Positions 1-5,892 of a stretch of DNA of 17,836 nucleotides are shown piece by piece. A model generated the notes under the pieces. The model was not told the origin of the DNA and did not search any database. It saw nothing but the letters and a program-made list of their open reading frames with translations. Origin of the DNA: CAYLZO01 sp964387775. GTDB taxonomy: Bacteria; Chloroflexota; Anaerolineae; JAAYZQ01. Where the stretch lies: assembly GCA_964387775.1 (NCBI GenBank), contig CAYLZO010000097.1, positions 1 to 17,836 of the forward strand. The letters are read 5' to 3'. A program made the translations under genes and the position numbers. Within the stretch, counting starts at the first letter, position 1. Every line of letters starts with the position of its first letter.

Positions 1-1477
1 GAACCGTCGTGCCGACGAACGCTTCCTTCCCTTCGCGCACCTTCTCGGCCTCGTCCAGGCGGTTCAGGTCCTTGACGGCGTAAAAACCCTCCAGCCGCTC
101 GCGGATGCGGTCCTCGCGGGGCAAGAGCACGGCTGCCCCCTGGGGCGTCACCCAGCTCTGGACCTGCCGGGGGCCGACAGAACTGCTCAGGATGCGCTGT
201 GGCTTGAGCCGCACGCCGATGTAGGCCAGGTTGATGACCTGCTCCAGGGGCAAGTCGGTCTCGAACGTGTTGCCCATCGTCCGCCACAGGCTGGGCAGCT
301 TGGGGATGATGTCCAGCGTCAGTGCCTGCTCCCAGAGGGCCATCAGCACCTTGCGCTGGCGGCGGCCCCGGTCGAAATCGTTGGTGCTCTTGCGCGAGCG
401 GGCGTAGCGCAGGGCCTGGCGCCCGTCAAAGTGGTGCATCCCGGCCGAGAGGTTGATGTCGGTCAGCGGGCACTCGACGTCCACGTCAATGCCGCCCACG
501 GTATCGATGATCTCGATAAAGCCCTGGAAATCGACGCGCACGTAATAGTGGATGGGGATGCCCAGGTTGTAGTGGATGGTGCGCTTTACCCAGTCGGGAC
601 CGGTCCCTTTTTTGCTCAACTCACCCCACAGGTCGGCGGTGTTGATGCGGTTGTGGCCGTGGCCGGGGATATAGACCCACAGGTCGCGGGGCAGGGAAAA
701 GAGGCGGACCACGTTCAGCTCTTGGTCCACCGAGACGATAATCATGCTATCGGTGCGCCAGGCGCCGCTGTGGGGCCGCTTGTCCGAGCCGAGGAGGACG
801 ATGTTCAGGTAGCGGTTGGGGATGTTGACCTTGAACGGCGAACGGGGCGTGGGCGTCGGCGGCAGGGTGGCCACGGCGCCCATCTCGACCACGGGCGTGG
901 CCGAGGCGCCGGGCCGAGACGTTGCAGTCGGCGTCGGCGGCAGGGTCTCCAGGGGCAGGGGCAGGGTCGGCGTGGCGCCCAGGCCCGGCACGTAGAGGCG
1001 CTGGTTGATAAAGATGGTATAGGTGTTGAGGCAGTTGACGTACATCAGCGTCTCGACGTTGGTGCCGTAGCGCTGGGCCAGGGAATAGAGGGTGTTGCCC
1101 TCCTGGACGATGTGGATGCCCCAATCGACCGGGGGCACGCAGGGCGGCGGGGTGACGGGCGTCGGCGTAACCGCTTCTGCCGTGGGCGCGGCGGTAGCCA
1201 GGGCAGCGGCCTCCGTCGGCGCGGGATCGGCCGACGGGGGATCGGTGGGTGACCGGCCAGGCGTTTCGGTCACAGGGTTCGCCGTCGGGGCGATGGCCTG
1301 GGCCACCTCCTCCCCGGCCGCGTCGGACGCCGGCCACAGCCAGACGTCGGTGACGAGCGCCGCCAGGGCAGCAAAGAGAAAGAAAGCAATCCAGATGAGA
1401 TGCTGGATCGAGCGGTCGGGGTGAGTGCCGTCGATCCTGGGCGCGCTGCCGATGGGTTCGATTTCTGTCGGTCTCAT
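1..1477 (-). CDS. LysM + LytR-CpsA-Psr (LCP) family cell-wall protein, 3' end outside window
   Basis: The visible part is 492 codons; the C-terminus lies beyond position 1. Seen in order: a short cytoplasmic N-terminus, one hydrophobic membrane segment (about residues 27-48), a Thr/Pro-rich linker, a LysM-like domain (about 115-162, with VQEGNTLYSLAQRYG), a second Pro/Thr linker, then an LCP catalytic domain from about residue 212. LCP hallmarks are LGSDKR, RTDSMIIVSV, SLPRDLWVYIPG followed by NRIN, and LRYARSRKS with DRGRRQR, which supplies the Arg residues that bind polyprenyl phosphate in this family. LCP enzymes attach anionic glycopolymers to peptidoglycan or carry out related transfers outside the membrane. 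The LysM domain would add peptidoglycan binding. The ATG at 1477 was chosen because GGAG sits about 6 bases upstream. A separate promoter lies at 1615-1643. Family assignment is secure; the substrate is unknown. Confidence 0.9.
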   Translation of the reverse strand, partial: MRPTEIEPIGSAPRIDGTHPDRSIQHLIWIAFFLFAALAALVTDVWLWPASDAAGEEVAQAIAPTANPVTETPGRSPTDPPSADPAPTEAAALATAAPTAEAVTPTPVTPPPCVPPVDWGIHIVQEGNTLYSLAQRYGTNVETLMYVNCLNTYTIFINQRLYVPGLGATPTLPLPLETLPPTPTATSRPGASATPVVEMGAVATLPPTPTPRSPFKVNIPNRYLNIVLLGSDKRPHSGAWRTDSMIIVSVDQELNVVRLFSLPRDLWVYIPGHGHNRINTADLWGELSKKGTGPDWVKRTIHYNLGIPIHYYVRVDFQGFIEIIDTVGGIDVDVECPLTDINLSAGMHHFDGRQALRYARSRKSTNDFDRGRRQRKVLMALWEQALTLDIIPKLPSLWRTMGNTFETDLPLEQVINLAYIGVRLKPQRILSSSVGPRQVQSWVTPQGAAVLLPREDRIRERLEGFYAVKDLNRLDEAEKVREGKEAFVGTTV

Positions 1478-1614
1478 CCGTTCTCCGTGCGGACGGTGTT
1501 GGATGGCAAGTGGAAGTGTGGTCCCCCGCGCTTTCGCAGGTCTATCTGTTTGTCACTTGCTCTGAACCACTACCTCCCGTGCCTTGCCTGCCCTGATTTG
1601 GCGCCAGGATGATG

Positions 1615-1643
1615 ATTATAGCACGGATCGGCCAGGAGGGCAA
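1615..1643 (-). promoter_or_regulatory. sigma-70-type promoter for the LCP gene
   Basis: On the minus strand TTGCCC (1638-1643) and a consensus TATAAT (1615-1620) are separated by 17 bases. It lies just downstream of the trmD stop and would give a leader of about 130 bases before the LCP start at 1477, so the LCP gene need not depend on trmD transcription. I see no clear hairpin terminator for trmD between the two genes. Confidence 0.65.
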
Positions 1644-1652
1644 TCTGCAGGC

Positions 1653-2411
1653 TCACTCGCTGTCGGCGTCCAGGGGCTCGCGCCCCGCCTCGAGTTCCCG
1701 CAGGTAGGCTCGATCCTCGTCGGTCAGGTGGGCGCGGCGGAGCAGGTCGGGGCGCCGTTCCCAGGTGCGGCGCAGGGCCTGTTGCCGGCGCCAGCGCACA
1801 ATGTTGGCGTGGTGGCCGGAGAGGAGCACGTCGGGCACGGCGAGGCCTCGATACACCGGCGGCCGGGTGTAGTGGGGATACTCCAGCAGGCCCTCGGCGT
1901 GGGAATCCTCAAAGGGCGCCGAGGGGTCGCCCAGCACGCCGGGGATGAGGCGGGTGACCGCCTCGACGACGACCATGGCCGGGATCTCGCCGCCGGCCAG
2001 CACATAGTCGCCGATGGAAAGCACGTCGGTGGCCAGGTTGCGGTGAACGCGCTCGTCCACCCCCTCGTACCGGCCGCAGATGAGGATCAGCCGGGGCTGC
2101 CGGGCCAACTCGCGGGCGATCTGCTGGTTGAAGAGGCGGCCTTGGGGCGTGAGCAGGATGATGGGCACGCCGGCCCATTCCTCGCCGAGCACGTCCTCCA
2201 TGGCCGTAAAGAGGGGCTCCGGCTTCATGATCATGCCCCCGCCGCCGCCGTAGGGCGTATCGTCGGTGACCCGGTGGCGGCCCAGGCCATAGTCACGGAT
2301 GTCGTGCAACGCAATGCGCACCAGCCCGGCCTCGCGGGCGCGCTGGGTGATGCTGTGATCGAATACCCCTTCGAACATGGCGGGGAATAGGGTTAAAATG
2401 TCGAAACGCAT
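1653..2411 (-). CDS. trmD: tRNA (guanine-37-N1)-methyltransferase TrmD
   Basis: This 252-residue protein matches the usual TrmD length. It methylates G37 next to the anticodon of a subset of tRNAs using S-adenosylmethionine and prevents +1 frameshifting. Visible family motifs: PYGGGGGM (53-60), LLTPQGRLFNQ (87-96), GRYEGVDER (113-121) and SIGDYVLAGGE (132-142), which form the knotted SAM site, and FEDSHAEGLLEYPHY (167-181) carrying the conserved Asp169. The C-terminal helical domain with GHHANIVRWRR is complete. The start at 2411 was preferred over an in-frame ATG at 2444 because AGAGGAGG lies 8 bases upstream of 2411 and would otherwise be coding, and because a promoter ends only a few bases before it. 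In many bacteria trmD sits with rpsP, rimM and rplS; here it stands apart from them. Confidence 0.97.
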   Translation of the reverse strand: MRFDILTLFPAMFEGVFDHSITQRAREAGLVRIALHDIRDYGLGRHRVTDDTPYGGGGGMIMKPEPLFTAMEDVLGEEWAGVPIILLTPQGRLFNQQIARELARQPRLILICGRYEGVDERVHRNLATDVLSIGDYVLAGGEIPAMVVVEAVTRLIPGVLGDPSAPFEDSHAEGLLEYPHYTRPPVYRGLAVPDVLLSGHHANIVRWRRQQALRRTWERRPDLLRRAHLTDEDRAYLRELEAGREPLDADSE

Positions 2412-2434
2412 GGCGCCAACCTCCTCTTGGGAGA

Positions 2435-2463
2435 ATTGTAGCATAGGGGCCCTAGAACCGCAA
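2435..2463 (-). promoter_or_regulatory. putative trmD promoter
   Basis: On the minus strand TTGCGG (2458-2463) and TACAAT (2435-2440) are spaced by 17 bases. Transcription would begin near 2428, leaving a leader of about 17 bases that carries the AGAGGAGG ribosome binding site of trmD. The -35 is weak, so this is a moderate call. Confidence 0.5.
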
Positions 2464-2495
2464 ACCGGGTATTCTTCGTTCTGAGCCCACTATCC

Positions 2496-2523
2496 AAGGC
2501 GCCTAACGGCAGGGCGCCTTTTT
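2496..2523 (+). terminator. intrinsic terminator-like hairpin, plus strand
   Basis: AAGGCGCC (2496-2503) pairs with GGCGCCTT (2513-2520) across a 9-base loop, followed by a T run through 2523. The T run is only on the plus strand, so it would stop plus-strand transcription. No plus-strand gene is seen upstream; it may insulate the rpsA leader promoter from antisense transcripts crossing trmD. Confidence 0.5.
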
Positions 2524-2537
2524 GCGGCGATCGTTGG

Positions 2538-2566
2538 TTGACAGTATGGTTCAAATGGTGTATAAT
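2538..2566 (+). promoter_or_regulatory. consensus sigma-70 promoter for the rpsA leader RNA
   Basis: A perfect TTGACA (2538-2543) and a perfect TATAAT (2561-2566) are spaced by 17 bases. It is the strongest promoter in the window. Transcription should start near 2573, about 325 bases before the rpsA start codon, which leaves a long noncoding leader. Confidence 0.85.
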
Positions 2567-2572
2567 AGCGGT

Positions 2573-2843
2573 GCTCTTGTGTTCCAGGAGAGCGGCAAGG
2601 CTGATCGCTGGCTGCCTGGCCGTCCAGGCTTCAAGGCGGTGGCAAAGGTACTTTGCCCCGCGAGGGGAGGCCGGCTTTAGGAGTACATCCGTTGGTTTAA
2701 CGCCCAATTCAGCCTAGGCAGCAAAGAGGCTTCCCTGGTGAAAAATGGGAAGTTGCGAGCACGACGCTCGCAGCTTGGCTGGTTGGCCCAACCACAGATC
2801 GGGGTCGGAACTCGGCTCACCTCCTGGATGGCCGGGTTTTTTT
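2573..2843 (+). ncRNA. structured leader RNA or small RNA upstream of rpsA
   Basis: About 270 bases lie between the consensus promoter and a terminator-like hairpin and contain no convincing ORF. Perfect hairpins are visible: GCCTGG/CCAGGC (2614-2629, loop CCGT); GGCAAAG/CTTTGCC (2641-2657, loop GTA); CCCC-GCGA-GGGG with a GNRA tetraloop (2656-2667), overlapping the previous stem by two bases; CTTCCC/GGGAAG (2730-2752); an 11-bp stem with one G-T pair (2750-2776, loop ACGAC); and TGGTTG/CAACCA (2780-2794). The 5' segment TCCAGGAG (2583-2590) is exactly complementary to CTCCTGGA (2821-2828) in the loop of the terminal hairpin, so the ends could pair and compete with it. I compared it by memory with RNase P RNA, tmRNA, SRP RNA and common riboswitches and saw none of their signature motifs. 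It is either an rpsA attenuator leader or an independent small RNA. Confidence 0.6.
2809..2843 (+). terminator. terminator or attenuator hairpin before rpsA
   Basis: AACTCGGC (2809-2816) pairs with GCCGGGTT (2831-2838), one G-T pair included, and a run of seven T follows the GCCGGG (2837-2843). The 14-base loop contains CACCTCCT, which resembles the anti-Shine-Dalgarno end of 16S rRNA and is complementary to the 5' end of the leader. It lies 55 bases upstream of the rpsA start, so readthrough would be needed for rpsA to be expressed from the 2538 promoter. Confidence 0.6.
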
Positions 2844-2897
2844 ATTGTCTCTACACAAGGGCAAATCAATCATTGTTTGTGAGGAGAAGTGTCTTCT

Positions 2898-4592
2898 ATG
2901 AATTCTAGTCAGGAGATGACTGAAGTACAAATTAGCAAAGGGGTCACCGACAAAGTCGTAGGCGACCAGGTGACCGAGATCTTCGAAGAGATCGATCCGG
3001 TCAAGATGGACGCATTGCCCCTCGAGCAGTGGGACTATCAACGTCCCAAGCGGGGCGAGATCCGCACCGGCGTGATCCTGGCCATCCAAGATCAGGAAAT
3101 CATCGTGGATGTGGACGCCAAGCGCGACGGGATCGTTCCCTACGCTGACATGCAGCGCCTGGGGGACGAGGAGGTCGAAAAGCTCTCCGTCGGCGAAGAG
3201 ATCTCCGTCTACATCCTCAAACCCGAGGACAAAGAGGGGAATCTGCTGGTATCGATCTACCAGGCCCGCAAGATGCAATCTTGGGAGCACGCGGCCGAGC
3301 TGGCCGAGAGCGGCAAGGTTTGGGAGGGCGAGGTCACCGGGTACAACAAGGGTGGCCTGCTGATGCCCGTGGAAGAGATCCGCGGCTTTATCCCAGCTTC
3401 GCAGGTGCCGGGCTTCCCCCAGGGCCTGAACCATGAGGAACGGCTCAAACGCCTGTCCTCGATGGTCGGTGACAAGCTGATCGTCAAGATTATCGAGATC
3501 AACCGACGAAATCGCCGGCTGATCCTCTCCGCAACAGCAGCACGGCGCCAGTGGCGCAAGCGGCAGCGCGAGCGGTTGTTGGAGGAACTGCGAGAGGGTG
3601 AGGTGCGCAAAGGCACCGTCAGCAGCCTGGCCTCCTTTGGTGCGTTCGTGGACCTGGGCGGGGCCGACGGCCTGATCCACATCTCGGAGCTGAGCTGGCG
3701 GCGTGTGCGCCATCCCCGCGACGTGCTGAGCGTCGGCGACGAGATCGAGGTGTACGTGCTGCGGCTGGACCACGAGCGCAACCGCATCGGCCTGAGCCTG
3801 AAGCGGCTGCAACCCGAACCGTGGTCCCAGGTGGACGAAAAGTACGAATTGGGCCAACTTGTCGAAGGGGTCGTGACCAACGTCGTGGACTTTGGCGCTT
3901 TTGCCGAGATCGAACCCGGCGTGGAAGGTCTGATCCACGTCTCCGAGTTGGCCGATGGTCCCGTCTCGCACCCCCGCGAGGTCGTGCGTAAAGGCGACCT
4001 CCTGTTGCTGCGCATCATCCGCATTGACGTGCGGCGCAAGCGCCTGGGCCTGAGTCTAAAGCGCGTGCTCGAGTCAGAGTGGGCCGAATGGGCCGCTCGC
4101 CTGGCCGAGGAAGAGGCCAAGAAGAAAGCCGAGGAAGCACCCCAGGCCGAAACGGTTTCCGAGGAGCCGAGTGAGGAAGCTGAAGAGGAGGCCGGAACAC
4201 CAGAGGCCGAAGCCGAGGCCAAGGAGGAAGAAGCCGCAGCTCCTGGTCCGGAGGTCGAAGGGCCCGCTGAAGAAACGACCGAAACGGAGGAAGCCTCCGA
4301 AGAGCCCGAATCGCCAATTGCAGATGCCGAAGCAGAGGCAGAAGCGGAAGCTCCTGTTGCCGAGGCCGAGGAGCCGAGTGAGGAGGCAGGCAAGGCTGAA
4401 GAGGCCGAAGCAACAGAGGAACCGTCCCCCCCCGGGGCAGAGGCACCCACGGCTGAAGCTGACGTCGAACCCGAGGAGGCTGAGGAACTACCTGCCTCCC
4501 AGGAAGACGAATCAGAGGACGACGAGTCAGAAGCCGCCGAGGAATCCATCGAAGAGCCAGAATTGGCCACGGTGCCCGCACAAGTCCGGTAA
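2898..4592 (+). CDS. rpsA: ribosomal protein S1-like protein with four S1 domains and acidic tail
   Basis: This 564-residue protein has four S1 RNA-binding domains at about 52-122, 139-211, 235-303 and 319-388. The third and fourth are the most canonical (SFGAFVDLGGADGLIHISEL and DFGAFAEIEPGVEGLIHVSE). S1 binds mRNA on the 30S subunit and helps initiation. After a basic linker the last 165 residues or so are almost entirely Glu, Ala and Pro, a low-complexity acidic tail absent from the six-domain Escherichia coli S1. The ATG at 2898 has GAGGAG about 11 bases upstream; an in-frame GTG at 2889 lies only two bases from that site, so the ATG is preferred, though the spacing is long. The gene follows a structured leader and precedes a DksA/TraR-type gene. 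Identity is secure at family level; the first domain is the most diverged. Confidence 0.92.
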   Translation: MNSSQEMTEVQISKGVTDKVVGDQVTEIFEEIDPVKMDALPLEQWDYQRPKRGEIRTGVILAIQDQEIIVDVDAKRDGIVPYADMQRLGDEEVEKLSVGEEISVYILKPEDKEGNLLVSIYQARKMQSWEHAAELAESGKVWEGEVTGYNKGGLLMPVEEIRGFIPASQVPGFPQGLNHEERLKRLSSMVGDKLIVKIIEINRRNRRLILSATAARRQWRKRQRERLLEELREGEVRKGTVSSLASFGAFVDLGGADGLIHISELSWRRVRHPRDVLSVGDEIEVYVLRLDHERNRIGLSLKRLQPEPWSQVDEKYELGQLVEGVVTNVVDFGAFAEIEPGVEGLIHVSELADGPVSHPREVVRKGDLLLLRIIRIDVRRKRLGLSLKRVLESEWAEWAARLAEEEAKKKAEEAPQAETVSEEPSEEAEEEAGTPEAEAEAKEEEAAAPGPEVEGPAEETTETEEASEEPESPIADAEAEAEAEAPVAEAEEPSEEAGKAEEAEATEEPSPPGAEAPTAEADVEPEEAEELPASQEDESEDDESEAAEESIEEPELATVPAQVR

Positions 4593-4606
4593 CCCAACCT
4601 TTTCCT

Positions 4607-4644
4607 GGGCCACGGTCTACGAGTTGCAACATGGGCCGTGGCCC
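4607..4644 (+). other. hairpin between rpsA and the DksA-like gene
   Basis: GGGCCACGG (4607-4615) pairs perfectly with CCGTGGCCC (4636-4644) around a 20-base loop. No T run follows, so it is not a standard intrinsic terminator. It could be a 3' stabilising or processing hairpin that sets different mRNA levels for the two genes. Confidence 0.5.
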
Positions 4645-4700
4645 AATATGGGCGTTGGAACTGGATTTGCTCAAACAGGGCCAGTAAGAAGGTTTTGATT

Positions 4701-5027
4701 ATGTCAACCAAAGAGGTAAGTCTCAAAGAGCGCTTACAAGAAGAGTTGGAAGAAGTCCAGAAGGAGATCGCCAGCCTGGAGGAGCGCCTGGAGCGCAAGG
4801 GCGACTATGGGCTGGGCAAGGGTGATCCCAGCATCTACGAGTGGGAGATGTGCCTGGCCCTCAAGCAGCGGGCCGAGAACAAGGCCCGCTCGCTGGAGGT
4901 CGCCCTGCGCAAGGCAGAGGAAGGCGACTATGGCATCTGCGAGGTGTGCGGGCAACCGATAGACCCGGCACGCCTGGCGATCCTGCCCGATACCAATAGA
5001 TGCATCTCTTGTGCTCAAAAGAGATAG
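4701..5027 (+). CDS. DksA/TraR-type C4 zinc-finger protein
   Basis: This 108-residue protein has an N-terminal coiled-coil-like helix rich in Glu, Leu and Lys (about 8-33), a second helical stretch (about 50-73), and a C-terminal C4 zinc finger, Cys80-x2-Cys83-x17-Cys101-x2-Cys104. The spacing is that of the DksA/TraR family, whose members bind in the secondary channel of RNA polymerase and, in proteobacteria, act with ppGpp to repress rRNA and ribosomal protein promoters. The acidic DxxDxA tip of true DksA is not evident, so regulatory activity is an inference. The start at 4701 was chosen over an upstream in-frame ATG at 4638 because that one falls inside the hairpin at 4607-4644 and encodes unrelated residues; AGAAGG lies 8 bases before 4701. 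It is probably co-transcribed with rpsA and ends at a strong terminator. Confidence 0.85.
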   Translation: MSTKEVSLKERLQEELEEVQKEIASLEERLERKGDYGLGKGDPSIYEWEMCLALKQRAENKARSLEVALRKAEEGDYGICEVCGQPIDPARLAILPDTNRCISCAQKR

Positions 5028-5043
5028 ACAAACAAATCACAAG

Positions 5044-5077
5044 CGCCGCTTGGGCTCAGCTCCAAGCGGCGTTTTTT
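5044..5077 (+). terminator. strong intrinsic terminator after the DksA-like gene
   Basis: CGCCGCTTGG (5044-5053) pairs perfectly with CCAAGCGGCG (5062-5071) around an 8-base loop and is followed by six T (5072-5077). It closes the rpsA transcription unit 17 bases after the stop codon. Confidence 0.93.
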
Positions 5078-5146
5078 GTTCCCTCCCCCCCCGCAAAAAA
5101 ACTGACCCTCGAAAGGAAAAGTGGGATGAGAGGCAGGGGCAGTTTT

Positions 5147-5167
5147 CAGCTTGGCGCAGTCAAGCTG
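5147..5167. other. hairpin just after the ppa stop codon
   Basis: CAGCTTG (5147-5153) pairs with CAAGCTG (5161-5167) around a 7-base loop, three bases beyond the stop codon of the minus-strand pyrophosphatase gene. It has no T run on the minus strand, so it would be at best a weak or Rho-assisted 3' end. Confidence 0.4.
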
Positions 5168-5169
5168 GA

Positions 5170-5781
5170 CTAGACGCCATACGCCTCATCATAGTCCTCG
5201 ATAGAGGCCGCCACGACTTGCAGCGCATAGTCGCAGTCGTACACCTTTTCGATGGACATCTGCGACGCGCCGCCGGGATTCATCTTGTAGGTGCCAAAGT
5301 AGTGACGCAGGCGCTCGACCAGCACGTCGGGCAGTTGGGCTACGTCCTCGGTGTCGTGCCAGAACTCGTCGTTGTCCAGGATGGCGATGATCTTGTCGTC
5401 GGCCTCGCCGCCGTCGATGGCCTGAATGCCGCCGACGACGCGGGCGATCAGGATCACCTCGGCGCGGTTGAGGGGCCGCTCGCTGATGACACAAATGTCG
5501 AGGGGGTCGCGGTCGCCCCGCTCGGCCTTGGGCGAGAGGGCGTGGACCCGCCGCCCGCAATAGGTGCGCGGGATAAAGCCGTACAGCGTCGGCGGCTGGG
5601 ACGACGTGCGCTGGGGCCGGTCGACGCGCATATAGCCCGTAGTTTTGTCGATCTCGTACTTGATCAAGTCAAAGGGCGTGATCTCGATGTAGGCGTGCAC
5701 GACGCGCGGCGGCTCGGGGCCGACCTCTAAGCCGTGCCAGGGATGGGGCCGCCAGCGATAGAAGGGACTCGGAAAGGACAT
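5170..5781 (-). CDS. ppa: inorganic pyrophosphatase, family I (soluble)
   Basis: This 203-residue protein hydrolyses pyrophosphate to two phosphates, pulling polymerase and activation reactions forward in the cytoplasm. Family I signatures are visible: KYEIDKTTGYMRVDRP (41-56), matching the Lys/Glu/Arg substrate pocket; YGFIPRTYC (67-75); the metal-binding GDRDPLDICV (89-98) with Asp90, Asp92 and Asp95; and IDGGEADDKIIAI (122-134) with the further Asp123 and Asp128 and Lys130. All expected catalytic acids are present. The protein is somewhat longer than the roughly 175-residue E. coli enzyme, mainly at the N-terminus. The start at 5781 has GGAGG seven bases upstream; an in-frame extension to 5862 runs through the promoter and is rejected. 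Confidence 0.94.
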   Translation of the reverse strand: MSFPSPFYRWRPHPWHGLEVGPEPPRVVHAYIEITPFDLIKYEIDKTTGYMRVDRPQRTSSQPPTLYGFIPRTYCGRRVHALSPKAERGDRDPLDICVISERPLNRAEVILIARVVGGIQAIDGGEADDKIIAILDNDEFWHDTEDVAQLPDVLVERLRHYFGTYKMNPGGASQMSIEKVYDCDYALQVVAASIEDYDEAYGV

Positions 5782-5833
5782 GATCGCACCTCCACGGTTT
5801 CTTGCTCGAAAGCTCGTGCTTTTCAGCCCGTTG

Positions 5834-5862
5834 ATTATAGCCGAGCTGGGCCAGAAGCTCAA
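5834..5862 (-). promoter_or_regulatory. ppa promoter
   Basis: On the minus strand TTGAGC (5857-5862) and a consensus TATAAT (5834-5839) have a 17-base spacer. It begins 31 bases downstream of the dehydrogenase stop, so ppa has its own promoter even though no clear terminator separates the two genes. Confidence 0.7.
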
Positions 5863-5892
5863 ATCAACCGGCCATCGAGGAAGGGCAGGCCC

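Noticed and set aside
431..1252. Plus-strand ORF of 273 codons opposite the LCP gene
   Set aside because: It is the antisense of a clear LCP/LysM frame, is low in complexity and has no recognisable domain; a shadow of high GC content.
2573..2843. RNase P RNA, tmRNA, SRP RNA or a known riboswitch
   Set aside because: The conserved P4 strands of RNase P, the tmRNA acceptor ends, the SRP GGAAGGAAGCA loop, and cobalamin, FMN, TPP or T-box cores are not present by eye.
3257..4798. Long minus-strand ORF opposite rpsA
   Set aside because: Ser/Arg-rich antisense of S1 and its acidic tail; no motif and no ribosome binding site.
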